From contig NZ_JARFML010000015.1 of NCBI RefSeq assembly GCF_029167105.1, positions 1 to 64,000 on the forward strand: a stretch of DNA of 64,000 nucleotides, read 5' to 3'. The notes under the pieces are model-generated. The model was not told the origin of the DNA. It was given only the letters and a program-made list of their open reading frames with translations, and searched no databases. A program made the position numbers and the translations under genes. This document shows positions 1-9,181 of this stretch, piece by piece. Positions within the stretch are counted from its first letter, which is position 1. Each line of letters begins with the position of its first letter. This DNA is from Bradyrhizobium yuanmingense. GTDB taxonomy: Bacteria; Pseudomonadota; Alphaproteobacteria; Rhizobiales; Xanthobacteraceae.

Positions 1-110
1 CGCGGGGGCATCTTCCGGGCGATCAGCGCCCATTCGGCATCGGTCAGATCGCTTGCGTAACGCAGTCCACTGCGCTGATACTTGATACGAGCGGCTTTGG
101 TCCACGGCAT
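1..110 (-). CDS. IS5-type transposase, N-terminal fragment cut by the window edge
   Basis: Only the first 36 codons are present; the gene continues off the left edge. The protein begins MPWTKAARIKYQ and then contains DLTDAEWALIA, the N-terminal signature of IS5-group transposases (DUF4096-type N-terminus). A GGAGG ribosome-binding site lies just upstream of the ATG at 108-110 (minus strand). The catalytic DDE part is outside the window, so I cannot say whether the element is intact. I could not define its terminal inverted repeat; the A/T-rich run around 170-190 is a plausible end. It is the only transposase seen here. Confidence 0.75.
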   Translation of the reverse strand, partial: MPWTKAARIKYQRSGLRYASDLTDAEWALIARKMPP

Positions 111-419
111 GGTGTCCTCCCTCGAATCTTTGCAAATCCGAAGGAATCACAAGCCCGCTAAAGCCGCTCACCTTTTTTTCGGTCAGGCTCTCAGGATGAG
201 GGCGGAGTGCGCGGCAGCAGTTTCAACGGGCACTGACGCTGACTAGCCTCATCCTGAGGAGGCGCGTCAGCGCCGTCTCGAAGGACGAGGCGTGCGCGCC
301 GACCTCCGCCACAAGTCATATGCGATTGCCCTGGGTTTGCTGGGGAGGAAACGACCGCGGGCTTCAGAATCTACGGATATGTCCGCAACGGCGACGCAGC
401 AGATTACATCGATCAAGCG
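111..419. other. Intergenic region between the transposase and purN
   Basis: There is no convincing gene in these 309 bases. The left part should contain the end of the insertion sequence, whose boundary I could not place. The right part holds a palindromic repeat (see 191-290). Short open frames across 292-420 run into purN antisense and look like noise. Confidence 0.6.
191..290. repeat. Palindromic intergenic repeat (CCTCATCCTGAGGA type)
   Basis: TCAGGATGAGG at 191-201 is the exact reverse complement of CCTCATCCTGA at 247-257. The second arm continues through GGAGGCGCGTCAGCGCC to AAGGACGAGG at 281-290, which again mirrors the CCTCATCCT start with one change. Elements beginning CCTCATCCTGAGGA and ending in AAGGATGAGG are, from general knowledge, abundant between genes in Bradyrhizobium and Rhodopseudomonas. 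Folding as RNA is likely; the function is unknown. Confidence 0.6.
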
Positions 420-1088
420 TCAGCCCACCACCGGCGCCACCAGAAAATTCTCCGACGCTGCGCTTCCCTCCGTCCTGCACACATCGCCATCGATCCGGAC
501 CTTGTCGGTCGCGAGCAGCCGCAGCGCTTCGGGATAGATGCGGTGCTCGACCTCGAGGATGCGCTCCGATAGCGTATCCGCCGTGTCGTGGTCGCTGACG
601 GGCACCGCGCCCTGCATCACGATCGGGCCGGCATCGGTCTCGGGGATCACGAAGTGCACCGTCGCACCGGAGAGCTTGACGCCGGCGCGTAGCGCCTGGC
701 CGTGCGGGTCGAGGCCGGGGAATGACGGCAGCAGCGAGGGATGGATGTTGAGCATCCGCCCGTACCAGGCTTTGGTAAATTCCGCCGTGAACAGGCGCAT
801 GAAGCCGCCGAGGCAGATCAGCTCGATACCGTGCTGATCGAGCGCCGCCTGCAGCACTTTCTCGAAGCCGGCGCGGTCCTTGCCGAACGGCTTGCTCTCG
901 ATCACCTCGGTGGTCACGCCGCTCGCCCTCGCGCGTTCGAGTCCGGGCGCATCGGCCTTGTTCGAAATGACGAGCGAGATCTCCGCCGGGAAATCCGCGG
1001 CAGCGGCGGCCCTGATCAGCGCAGCCATGTTGGAGCCGCGCCCGGAGATCAGGATGGCGACGCGGCGCTTCATCACGGCGCCAGTCAT
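420..1088 (-). CDS. purN: Phosphoribosylglycinamide formyltransferase PurN
   Basis: It transfers a formyl group from 10-formyl-THF to GAR, the third step of de novo purine synthesis, in the cytoplasm. The 222-residue product has the N-terminal ISGRGSNM phosphate-binding loop (about residues 14-21) and the catalytic triad Asn114, His116 (NIHPSLLPSFPG) and Asp152 (ETDAGPIV). Its ATG overlaps the purM stop by one base (TAATG), which suggests translational coupling. A second Met six codons in, at 1073, gives the more usual MKRRVAIL start and is a real alternative. Length and motifs are normal. Confidence 0.93.
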   Translation of the reverse strand: MTGAVMKRRVAILISGRGSNMAALIRAAAAADFPAEISLVISNKADAPGLERARASGVTTEVIESKPFGKDRAGFEKVLQAALDQHGIELICLGGFMRLFTAEFTKAWYGRMLNIHPSLLPSFPGLDPHGQALRAGVKLSGATVHFVIPETDAGPIVMQGAVPVSDHDTADTLSERILEVEHRIYPEALRLLATDKVRIDGDVCRTEGSAASENFLVAPVVG

Positions 1089-2161
1089 TATAGTGCCATG
1101 TCGAGGTGGCCGTTATAGACGACGCGATGCTCGCCCTCGGCGGGAATCACGGTGCCGAGCTGGGCCACGGTCTCGCCGGCGTCGGTGAAGACCTCGATCA
1201 CCTGGTCGACCTTGTCGGGCTCGACGATCGCAATCATGCCGATGCCGCAATTGAAGGTGCGCAGCATTTCCAGCTCGGCGATGCCGGCTTGCGCAGCCAG
1301 CCATTTGAACACCGGCAGCACCGGCAGGCGTGCCAGGTCGATGCCGACACCGAGATGCTTCGGCAGCACGCGCGGGATGTTGTCGGTGAAGCCGCCGCCG
1401 GTGATGTGGGCGAGCCCCTTCACCGCGCCGGTCTCGCGGATCGCGCGCAGGCAGGATTTGACGTAGAGCCTGGTCGGCGTCAGCAGCGCGCCGCCGAGCG
1501 TCATCACCGGCGCGAACGGCGCCTGCGCCTCGAAGCCGAGGCCCGACTGCTCGACGATCTTGCGGACCAGCGAGAAGCCGTTGGAATGTACGCCGGACGA
1601 AGCGAGACCGATCACGGCATCGCCCGCGGCGATGTCCTTGCGCGGCAACAAGGTACCGCGCTCGGCGGCGCCGACGGCAAAGCCGCCGAGATCGTAATCG
1701 CCGTCCTTGTAGAGGCCGGGCATCTCGGCGGTCTCCCCGCCGATCAAAGCGCAGCCGGATTCGCGGCATCCCTCCGCAACGCCCGCGACGATGGCGGCCG
1801 TGGCCTCGGGGTCGAGCTTGCCGCAGGCGAAATAGTCCAGGAAAAACAGCGGCTCGGCGCCCTGCACCACGAGGTCGTTGACGCTCATGGCGACGAGGTC
1901 GATGCCGATGCCGCCATGCAGGCCGGTCTCGATCGCGATCTTGACCTTGGTGCCGACGCCGTCGGTCGCGGCCACCAGGATCGGGTCCTTGAAGCCGGCC
2001 GCCTTGAGGTCGAACAGGCCGCCGAAGCCGCCGATCTCGGCATCGGCGCCCGGCCGCGCGGTGGCGCGCACCATCGGCTTGATCAGGTCGACCAGGCGGT
2101 TGCCCGCGTCGATATCGACGCCTGAATCGGCGTAAGTGAGGCCGTTTTTGCGGTCGGTCAT
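1088..2161 (-). CDS. purM: Phosphoribosylformylglycinamidine cyclo-ligase PurM
   Basis: AIR synthetase: it closes the imidazole ring of FGAM with ATP, the fifth step of purine synthesis. The 357-residue protein starts MTDRKNGLTYADSGVDID, the family's usual beginning; a longer frame reaches upstream to 2215 but adds atypical residues. Family motifs include GVGTKVKIA, MSVNDLVVQGAEPLFFLDY, LIGGETAEMPG and HITGGGFTDNIPR. It is the first gene of a two-gene operon with purN, overlapping by one base. It is divergent from pgsA, and the roughly 150 bases between them should hold both promoters. Confidence 0.95.
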   Translation of the reverse strand: MTDRKNGLTYADSGVDIDAGNRLVDLIKPMVRATARPGADAEIGGFGGLFDLKAAGFKDPILVAATDGVGTKVKIAIETGLHGGIGIDLVAMSVNDLVVQGAEPLFFLDYFACGKLDPEATAAIVAGVAEGCRESGCALIGGETAEMPGLYKDGDYDLGGFAVGAAERGTLLPRKDIAAGDAVIGLASSGVHSNGFSLVRKIVEQSGLGFEAQAPFAPVMTLGGALLTPTRLYVKSCLRAIRETGAVKGLAHITGGGFTDNIPRVLPKHLGVGIDLARLPVLPVFKWLAAQAGIAELEMLRTFNCGIGMIAIVEPDKVDQVIEVFTDAGETVAQLGTVIPAEGEHRVVYNGHLDMAL

Positions 2162-2316
2162 GCCCGATTTCCAGTGGGTTTGCGGCTGGTTACGTCGAAT
2201 TCCGGGGACGCGCAATGGCTCGCATGGCGCTCCCCGCTATACTATGTAGACATATCAACCGGTTCAGCCTGTAACGGGCCGGATTTGAGGTCAGAACCGG
2301 TGCCGGGAAGCGCTGC

Positions 2317-2859
2317 GTGAGTATTCCGAATATCATTACCCTGGGCCGCATCATGCTGGTCCCGATCATCGTCTGGGCCATCGTGTCGAGCCAAATGGAG
2401 GTGGCGTTCGCCGTCTTCCTGATCGCCGGCATCAGCGATGCCGTGGACGGCTTTTTGGCCAAGCGCTTCAACATGACGAGCGAGCTCGGCGCCCTGCTCG
2501 ATCCGCTCGCCGACAAGGCGCTGCTGGTCTCGATCTACATGGCGCTCGGCATCTGGGGCGCGATCCCGCGCTGGATTGTGATCCTGGTGGTCTCGCGCGA
2601 CATCATGATTGTCGCCGCCGTGATCGTGTCCTGGTTGTTCGACCGGCCGGTCGAGATGAAGCCGTCGAAAGTCTCCAAGCTCAACACGGTGGCACAAGTA
2701 GCGTTCGCAGCTTTGGTGCTGGCGGCGCTTGCCTTCGGCTTCAAGCCCGCGCCTTATGATATCATCCTGATGGGTCTCGTCACGGTCTTCACGCTCTCCT
2801 CGGTGTCGCTCTATCTCGTCGAGTGGCTGCGGCACATGAGCACGATCGAGGCCAAATGA
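2317..2859 (+). CDS. pgsA: CDP-diacylglycerol-glycerol-3-phosphate 3-phosphatidyltransferase PgsA
   Basis: Inner-membrane enzyme that makes phosphatidylglycerophosphate from CDP-DAG and sn-glycerol 3-phosphate, the committed step to phosphatidylglycerol and cardiolipin. The 180-residue product carries the CDP-alcohol phosphotransferase motif over residues 41-66, with Asp41, Asp44, Gly58, Asp62 and Asp66 in the expected spacing. Several hydrophobic helices follow. The start is GTG at 2317 with GGGAAG upstream. Its TGA overlaps the ATG of the next gene (ATGA), so the two are probably coupled. Confidence 0.93.
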   Translation: MSIPNIITLGRIMLVPIIVWAIVSSQMEVAFAVFLIAGISDAVDGFLAKRFNMTSELGALLDPLADKALLVSIYMALGIWGAIPRWIVILVVSRDIMIVAAVIVSWLFDRPVEMKPSKVSKLNTVAQVAFAALVLAALAFGFKPAPYDIILMGLVTVFTLSSVSLYLVEWLRHMSTIEAK

Positions 2860-3629
2860 GCGGGGAAGCGGCCCAGCAAAAGGCCAAGTCCCGCACCATC
2901 AAGTCGAATCTCTACAAGCGGGCCGGCGCGCCGGCATGGAGCAAAGCAAGCGTGGCAGGCCGTGTTCATCCCCGACAATTGGCGTTTGCGCTTCCGCATG
3001 CGGAGAGCCTCAGCCGGGACAACTTCCTCGAAGGCCCCGCCAATGCGGCCGGCCTCGGCCTCATCGACGGCTGGCCGGAATGGCCGAACCGGATCATGTG
3101 GCTGGCGGGTCCGGAGGGAAGCGGCAAGAGCCATCTCGCCGCGATCTGGGCCGAGGAAGCTGGCGCCCGCTCGACCACCGCCAATGCGCTGACCGCGACG
3201 GACGTGCCCGGCGCGCTCGTCACCGGCGCGCTGGTCGTCGAGGATCTCAAGGCTGGGGACTTCGACGAGCGTGCCCTGTTTCACCTGATGAACCTCGCCC
3301 GCGAGGACGGCGCCTACGTCCTGTTCACCGGCCGCGAGGCGCCGGCCGTGCTTCCGATCGAGCTTCGCGACCTGCGCTCGCGCCTGCGGGCCGTTCCGGT
3401 GGTCACGCTGATGCCGCCCGACGACCAGCTGTTCCGCGGCCTCATCGTCAAGTTCTGCGCCGACCGTCAGCTCAATGTGGACGAGAGCGTGGTCGGCTAC
3501 CTCGCGACGCGCCTGGAACGGTCCTCGGCCGCCGCCCGGCGGGCCGTCGAGCTGCTCGACAGCGAAGCCCTGCGGCTCGGCCGTCCCGTCACCCGGGCGC
3601 TGGCCGCCGAGCTGCTCCGGGACGCCTGA
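2856..3629 (+). CDS. hdaA: DnaA-related replication regulator HdaA (Hda-like ATPase)
   Basis: This is a DnaA AAA+ paralogue that, with the sliding clamp, promotes hydrolysis of DnaA-ATP and limits re-initiation (known from Hda/HdaA). The 257-residue protein has an N-terminal QLAFALP stretch around residue 41, resembling a clamp-binding motif, and a P-loop GPEGSGKS at 85-92. DnaA-like arginine-finger and lid regions follow (LRDLRSRLRAVPVV, LATRLERSSAAARRAVELLD). The DnaA DNA-binding domain IV is absent, as expected. I chose the ATG overlapping the pgsA stop; an in-frame extension to 2823 lies inside pgsA. Confidence 0.85.
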   Translation: MSGEAAQQKAKSRTIKSNLYKRAGAPAWSKASVAGRVHPRQLAFALPHAESLSRDNFLEGPANAAGLGLIDGWPEWPNRIMWLAGPEGSGKSHLAAIWAEEAGARSTTANALTATDVPGALVTGALVVEDLKAGDFDERALFHLMNLAREDGAYVLFTGREAPAVLPIELRDLRSRLRAVPVVTLMPPDDQLFRGLIVKFCADRQLNVDESVVGYLATRLERSSAAARRAVELLDSEALRLGRPVTRALAAELLRDA

Positions 3630-3752
3630 CCGGCTCGCAGGCCCTCCCCGAAGTCCGCTTGACGCGGCGCGAGGGCGGAACATCAATGTCATCGAAACGT
3701 CATCGCTCTAACACATGCTCCCGCCGATTTTTGCGCTTGAGTCGCAATTGGG

Positions 3753-5966
3753 GTGAACTGGATGGACCGACTTCTGATGGACTCTGCGCAAGCTGTTGAA
3801 ACGAAAGAGAAAGCCCCGGAAACCGAGAGCCTTCCGGCGATCGCGTCCAGCCCCGAGCGGTTCATCAACCGCGAGCTGTCCTGGCTGCATTTCAACCGCC
3901 GCGTCCTGGAGGAATCGGTCAACCCGAGCCACCCCGTGCTGGAGCGGGTGCGATTCCTGTCGATTTCAGCGAATAACCTCGACGAGTTCTTCATGGTCCG
4001 CGTCGCAGGCATCAAGGCCCAGGTCCGCGAGGGCATCGCCGAGCGCAGCCCCGACGGCCTGACGCCGTCGGAGCAGCTCGCGCTGATCAACCGCACCGTC
4101 TCCCAGCTCGCCTCCGATCAGCAGGCGATCTGGCGCGACCTGCGCGGCACGCTGGCCGAGGTCGGCATCGTGCTGGTGGACGGCAAGGACGTCACCAAGG
4201 CGGAACGAACCTGGATCGAGGACTACTTCCTCCACAACGTGTTCCCTCTCCTGACCCCGCTGGCGATCGATCCGGCCCACCCCTTCCCGTTCATTCCAAG
4301 CCTCGGCTTCACCATCGCGCTGCAGCTCACGCGCGCCGCCGACGGCAAGCAGATGAACGCGCTGATCCGCATGCCCGGCAAGATCGACCGCTTCATCCGC
4401 CTGCCGGCGGATGGCACGGTGCGCCTGATCTCGCTAGAGCAGGCCACCGCCCTGTTCATCAACCGCCTATTCCCCGGCTACAATCTGCACGGCCAAGGCG
4501 CCTTCCGGATCATCCGCGACTCCGAGCTCGAAATCGAGGAAGAGGCCGAAGATCTCGTCCGCCTGTTCGAGACCGCGCTGAAGCGCCGCCGCCGCGGATC
4601 GGTGATCCGGCTCGAGATCGACGCCAAGATGCCGGAGCAGCTGCGCAGCTTCGTGCAGCACGCGCTCTCGGCCGCCGACGACGAGATCTTCCTGGTCGAC
4701 GGCGTGCAGGCGATGAACGAGCTCTCGCAGCTCACCCGCCTCGACCGGCCCGACCTCGAATTCACCCCTTACGTGCCGCGCCACCCCGAACGCGTGCGCG
4801 AGCATGGCGGCGACATCTTCGCCGCGATCCGGCAGAAGGACCTGATCGTCCACCATCCCTACGAGTCGTTCGACGTCGTCGTGCAATTCCTGCAGCAGGC
4901 CACGCGAGACCCCGACGTCGTTGCGATCAAGCAGACGCTCTACCGCACCTCCAACAATTCACCGATCGTGCGCGCGCTGGCCGAAGCGGCCGAAGCCGGC
5001 AAATCAGTCACCGCGCTGATCGAGCTGAAAGCGCGGTTCGACGAAGAAGCCAACATCCGCTGGGCACGCGATCTCGAACGCGCCGGCGTGCAGGTCGTCT
5101 ACGGCTTCCTCGAATTGAAGACGCACGCGAAGCTCTCGATGGTGGTGCGCCGCGAGGGCGGCAGCCTGACGACTTACGTCCATACCGGCACCGGCAATTA
5201 TCACCCGGTCACCGCGCGCATCTACACCGACCTCTCCTACTTCACCTCGGACCCGACGATCGGCCGCGATGCCGCGCGCGTGTTCAATTTCATCACCGGC
5301 TATGCCGCGCCGAGCGATCTGGAAAAGATGGCGGTATCGCCGCTGACCTTGCGCAAGCGTATCATCGAGCACATCCAGGGCGAGACCGCACATGCGCGGC
5401 ATGGCCGTCCCGGCGCGGTCTGGATGAAGATGAATGCGCTGGTCGACCCTGATATCATCGATGCGCTCTACGAAGCCTCCCAGGCCGGTGTCCAGGTCGA
5501 GCTCGTGGTGCGCGGCATCTGCTGCCTCAGGCCCGGCATTCCCGGTCTGTCGGAGAACATCCGCGTCAAGTCGATCATCGGCCGCTTCCTGGAACATGGC
5601 CGAATCTACTGCTTCGGCATGGGCCAGGGACTGCCAAGCGCGAAAGCGGCTGTGTATATCTCGTCCGCCGACATGATGCCGCGCAACCTCGACCGCCGCG
5701 TCGAGGTGCTGTGTCCGCTGCAAAATCCGACGGTGCATCAGCAGGTTCTCGAACAGATCATGGTCGCGAACCTGAAGGACAATGAGCAGAGCTGGCAGTT
5801 GTTGCCGGACGGGTCTTCAACGCGTATGAAGACCGCGAAGGGCGAGGAGCCTTTCAACGTCCACAACTACTTCATGACGAATCCGAGTCTGTCTGGCCGT
5901 GGAAAGTCGCTCAAGGAATCCTCGCCGCGTCGTCTCACGCGCCGGAACGAACGTCATCAATCCTGA
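3753..5966 (+). CDS. ppk: Polyphosphate kinase PPK1
   Basis: It reversibly polymerises the gamma-phosphate of ATP into polyphosphate. The 737-residue protein has the N-terminal FINRELSWLHFNRRVLEE motif (about 37-54) and the two PLD-like catalytic domains. The autophosphorylated histidine is His458 in KTHAKLSMVVR, and the second conserved histidine is His615 in EHGRIYCFG. The start could be GTG at 3753 or ATG at 3762; the GGGGTGA just before 3762 is a plausible ribosome-binding site and slightly favours the latter. It is followed 15 bases later by ppx, the opposing enzyme. Confidence 0.95.
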   Translation: MNWMDRLLMDSAQAVETKEKAPETESLPAIASSPERFINRELSWLHFNRRVLEESVNPSHPVLERVRFLSISANNLDEFFMVRVAGIKAQVREGIAERSPDGLTPSEQLALINRTVSQLASDQQAIWRDLRGTLAEVGIVLVDGKDVTKAERTWIEDYFLHNVFPLLTPLAIDPAHPFPFIPSLGFTIALQLTRAADGKQMNALIRMPGKIDRFIRLPADGTVRLISLEQATALFINRLFPGYNLHGQGAFRIIRDSELEIEEEAEDLVRLFETALKRRRRGSVIRLEIDAKMPEQLRSFVQHALSAADDEIFLVDGVQAMNELSQLTRLDRPDLEFTPYVPRHPERVREHGGDIFAAIRQKDLIVHHPYESFDVVVQFLQQATRDPDVVAIKQTLYRTSNNSPIVRALAEAAEAGKSVTALIELKARFDEEANIRWARDLERAGVQVVYGFLELKTHAKLSMVVRREGGSLTTYVHTGTGNYHPVTARIYTDLSYFTSDPTIGRDAARVFNFITGYAAPSDLEKMAVSPLTLRKRIIEHIQGETAHARHGRPGAVWMKMNALVDPDIIDALYEASQAGVQVELVVRGICCLRPGIPGLSENIRVKSIIGRFLEHGRIYCFGMGQGLPSAKAAVYISSADMMPRNLDRRVEVLCPLQNPTVHQQVLEQIMVANLKDNEQSWQLLPDGSSTRMKTAKGEEPFNVHNYFMTNPSLSGRGKSLKESSPRRLTRRNERHQS

Positions 5967-5981
5967 TCGGGGATTTGCGAC

Positions 5982-7484
5982 GTGAAGCGGCCGCGCAAGC
6001 GCGGCTCGAGCGTCGCGGTTATCGACATAGGCTCCAACTCGGTCCGCCTCGTCGTCTACGAGGCGCTGGCCCGCAGCCTGATCCCGATCTTCAACGAGAA
6101 GACGCTGTGCGGCCTCGGGCGCGAGGTGCAGAGCACGGGCCTGCTCGCGCCCGACGCCATCGACAAGGCGCTGACCTCGCTGAAACGGTTTCGCGCGCTG
6201 TGCCGGGTGATGAAGGTCGGACGCGTGTTCGCGATCGCGACCGCCGCATGCCGCGACGCCTCCAACGGCCCCGATTTCATCGCCAGGGCCGAGCGGATCT
6301 GCGCGGTGAAGATCGAGATCCTGTCGGGCCCGCGCGAAGCACGACTGTCTGCGCTCGGCGTGATCTCCGGCATCCATCATCCAGACGGCATCGTCGGCGA
6401 CCTCGGCGGCGGCTCGCTCGAGCTGATCGACGTGCGCAGGAACGCCGTACGCAGCGGCGTGACGCTGCCGCTCGGCGGCCTCGCACTGCAGGACCTCGCC
6501 CACAAATCGCTCAAGCGCGCCGACCGCATCGTGCGCGAGGAGATCGACGGGGTCCAGTTACTCACTGCCGGCCGCGGTCGCACCTTCTATGCCGTCGGCG
6601 GCACCTGGCGCGCGCTCGCGCGCATCCACATCATCCAGAGCGGCTATCCGCTCCAGGTGATGCACGGCTATTCCATTCCGGCTGCCGAGGCGCTCGACTT
6701 CTCGCGCCGCCTGCGGCGCCTCGCCGCCGCCGACATGCTTGCCGACATCGAGATCGTCGCCGATGCGCGGCGCCCTCTCCTCACCTATGCGGCGCTGGTG
6801 CTCGAACACATCATCCGCGTCGCGAAGCCAAAGAACATCGTGTTCTCCACCTTCGGCGTGCGCGAGGGCCTGCTGCACGAGAAGCTGCCCGAGACCGAAC
6901 GCAACAAGGACGGGCTGATCTGCGCGGCGGAGGAGCTGAACCAGCTGCTGTCGCGTTCGGCCAGGCACGCGCGCGAGCTGATTGCCTGGACCGACCGCCT
7001 GGTACGCGTCGTCAAGCTTCGCGAGACAGAAGAGGACCGCCGCCTCCGCCACACCGCGTGCCTGCTCTCCGACATCGGCTGGCGCGTGCATCCCGATCAT
7101 CGCGGCGAGCAGACGCTCAGCCTCGTTGTCAACGGCAATTTCGGCGCGATCACCCACATCGAACGCGCCTTCGTCGGCCTGTCAGTGTTCTATCGCTATG
7201 CCGGCCTCAGCGAGGAAAACCAGCCGCCGGTCACCATGCAGGAGCTGCTGACGCCGGCCCAGCTCGAACGCGCCCGCCTCCTGGGCGCTGCGTTCCGCGT
7301 CGCGCATCTGATCTCGGCCGCACGTCCCGGCGTCCTGCCAGCCACGCATTTCCGCAGCCAGGGCCGCAAATTGATGCTGGTGTTCGAGCACCGGCTCGGC
7401 GACCTCGTCGCCGACCGCGTCGGCAGCCGCTTCCGTCAGCTCGCCCGCCTGGTGGGTCGGTCGGGAGCGATCGTGCGGCGCTGA
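5982..7484 (+). CDS. ppx: Exopolyphosphatase Ppx/GppA family
   Basis: It removes terminal phosphates from polyphosphate (or pppGpp). The 500-residue protein starts by GTG at 5982 and has the ASKHA phosphate-binding motifs VIDIGSNSVRLVVYE (about 12-26) and VGDLGGGSLELIDV (about 137-150), with the catalytic region ATAACRDASNG in between. A C-terminal HD-like helical region follows. It forms an operon with ppk. It is convergent with the terC-like gene, and I see no strong terminator in the 67 bases between them. Confidence 0.92.
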   Translation: MKRPRKRGSSVAVIDIGSNSVRLVVYEALARSLIPIFNEKTLCGLGREVQSTGLLAPDAIDKALTSLKRFRALCRVMKVGRVFAIATAACRDASNGPDFIARAERICAVKIEILSGPREARLSALGVISGIHHPDGIVGDLGGGSLELIDVRRNAVRSGVTLPLGGLALQDLAHKSLKRADRIVREEIDGVQLLTAGRGRTFYAVGGTWRALARIHIIQSGYPLQVMHGYSIPAAEALDFSRRLRRLAAADMLADIEIVADARRPLLTYAALVLEHIIRVAKPKNIVFSTFGVREGLLHEKLPETERNKDGLICAAEELNQLLSRSARHARELIAWTDRLVRVVKLRETEEDRRLRHTACLLSDIGWRVHPDHRGEQTLSLVVNGNFGAITHIERAFVGLSVFYRYAGLSEENQPPVTMQELLTPAQLERARLLGAAFRVAHLISAARPGVLPATHFRSQGRKLMLVFEHRLGDLVADRVGSRFRQLARLVGRSGAIVRR

Positions 7485-7551
7485 CATTGGCGGTGTGAGT
7501 GCTCACCTCGCCCTGCGGGGGAGAGCTGAACAGCACAATCCTCGGAAAACT

Positions 7552-8412
7552 CTATTCCGCCGAAGCCTTGGCGTGGCGCTCAGAGGATTCGAGCGCGGCC
7601 TGCATCAGGCTGCGCCGGCGCCAGATGGTGCCGACCACCAGCACGACGACGACGCCGAGCACGGCGCAGAAATACTCGCCGCCAGCCCCGCCATGGCGGA
7701 ATTGCGGCGGGATTCGCAAGACCCCGAGCATGGCGTCGAGCGAGGCGCCGAACGGCCCCTCGAACAGCGCGTGCAGCCGCGGCGTGACCCCGGGATCGGT
7801 TGCCATCACCTCGCCCGCGATCCAGCCGAGCAGTGCCGCACCGGCCCAGACCAGCACCGGGAGCTTTGTGAGCAGTGCCATGATCAGCGCGGCGCCGGCG
7901 ACGATCAGCGGCACGCTGATGGTAAGGCCGAGGATCAGCAGCGGCACGCTGCCATTGGCCGCGGCAGCGACCGCAATGACGTTATCGAGACTCATGACGA
8001 TGTCGGCCACCACGACGATCTGGATGGCGTGCCACAGATGCGCGGCAGCGTCTACGTCGTTCTCGTCCTCGTTCTCCGGCACCAGGAGCTTTGCCGCGAT
8101 CACGATCAGCGCAAGGCCGCCGAGCAGCTTGAGGTACGGCAGCTCCATCAGGGTGGCGACGACGCCAGTGAAGATGATCCGGAGCATCACCGCTGCGCCG
8201 GCGCCGAAGATCATGCCCCAGAGCCGATGCCGCGGCGACAGACCGCGGCACGCGAGTGCAATCACCAGCGCGTTGTCGCCGGAGAGCAGGATGTTGATCC
8301 AGATGATCTTGCCGACCGCGATCCAGAAAGTCGGTGCGGCCATCTCGTTGCGGAACTGGGTAAAGAACGTCCCGATCGTAGCGGGATCGAAGATCTGCCA
8401 GAGCCAGTCCAC
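7552..8412 (-). CDS. TerC-family integral membrane protein
   Basis: TerC proteins are multi-span membrane proteins implicated in metal ion export (manganese or calcium in characterised members) and tellurite tolerance; the substrate here is not known. The 286-residue product has about seven hydrophobic segments and the two family signatures with conserved acidic residues, ILLSGDNALVIALA (Asp46) and MSLDNVIAVAAAA (about 140-152). A cytoplasmic acidic loop, VPENEDENDVD, separates the halves. The start is GTG at 8412 with AAGGA upstream. It sits alone on the minus strand, downstream of ndk. Confidence 0.85.
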   Translation of the reverse strand: MDWLWQIFDPATIGTFFTQFRNEMAAPTFWIAVGKIIWINILLSGDNALVIALACRGLSPRHRLWGMIFGAGAAVMLRIIFTGVVATLMELPYLKLLGGLALIVIAAKLLVPENEDENDVDAAAHLWHAIQIVVVADIVMSLDNVIAVAAAANGSVPLLILGLTISVPLIVAGAALIMALLTKLPVLVWAGAALLGWIAGEVMATDPGVTPRLHALFEGPFGASLDAMLGVLRIPPQFRHGGAGGEYFCAVLGVVVVLVVGTIWRRRSLMQAALESSERHAKASAE

Positions 8413-8453
8413 AATGAGTTCCTTCGCCCGTCGCCTCTAACCTGCGGACCGGA

Positions 8454-8876
8454 TCAGCCGACGATCTCGTTACCCGAGAAGAACTGCGCGATCTCGATCG
8501 CGGCGGTCTCCGGCGCATCCGAACCGTGCACCGAGTTCTCGCCGATCGACTTGGCGTAGAGCTTGCGCACGGTGCCCTCGGCGGCCTTGGACGGATCGGT
8601 CGCGCCCATCACCTCGCGGTACTTGGCGATCGCGCCCTCGCCTTCCAGCACCTGAACCACGACCGGGCCGGAGGTCATGAACGTCACCAGCTCGCCGAAG
8701 AAGGGGCGCGCCTTGTGAACGGCATAGAAGGTCTCGGCCTGCTCCTTGGTCATGCGGATGCGCTTCTGCGCGACGATGCGCAGGCCCGCCTTCTCGATCA
8801 CGGCGTTGACCGCGCCGGTCAGATTACGCTCGGTCGCGTCGGGCTTGATGATCGAGAAAGTGCGTTCGATGGCCAT
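8454..8876 (-). CDS. ndk: Nucleoside diphosphate kinase
   Basis: It exchanges gamma-phosphate between NTPs and NDPs through a phosphohistidine. The 140-residue length is standard. The protein begins MAIERTFSIIKPDA with the KPDA motif, and the active-site histidine is His117 in GENSVHGSD. A good promoter lies upstream (8921-8949). Nothing unusual is visible. Confidence 0.96.
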   Translation of the reverse strand: MAIERTFSIIKPDATERNLTGAVNAVIEKAGLRIVAQKRIRMTKEQAETFYAVHKARPFFGELVTFMTSGPVVVQVLEGEGAIAKYREVMGATDPSKAAEGTVRKLYAKSIGENSVHGSDAPETAAIEIAQFFSGNEIVG

Positions 8877-9181
8877 GATCTTGTCCTTGGGGAGAAAGCG
8901 GGGGGTTCGGGGTTGCGGGGCTTATATCGGCGCCTTTGCCGGACGGCAAGCGACCGCGGCACGGCCTCACAGGCGGTTTCCGCGCAGGGATGGCTCCCGA
9001 TCCGCTGGATGACAACAATTTCACCCAGATGAACCCAATCTGCAACCGCCGTCAGGATCCGGTTCAGCTTCCCCGGCGTAAGGTCGGGCCCATCGAAACC
9101 GAAGCCTGATCCCAGGCGACCGTTTCGGCGGCCTTTCCATCGGCGCGATCGCCCCGCGCCGGCAGTCTTCAGGAGATAACC
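8877..9181. other. Divergent intergenic region between ndk and a His-rich protein gene
   Basis: These 305 bases contain no believable gene. The ndk-proximal part carries its promoter (8921-8949). The plus-strand gene at 9182 has AGGAGA about 5 bases before its ATG, but I could not pick out a convincing promoter for it. Confidence 0.5.
8921..8949 (-). promoter_or_regulatory. Predicted sigma70-type promoter of ndk
   Basis: On the minus strand, TTGCCG (8949-8944) and TATAAG (8926-8921) are separated by 17 bases. This would put transcription start near 8914, about 38 bases before the ndk ATG. Confidence 0.5.
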
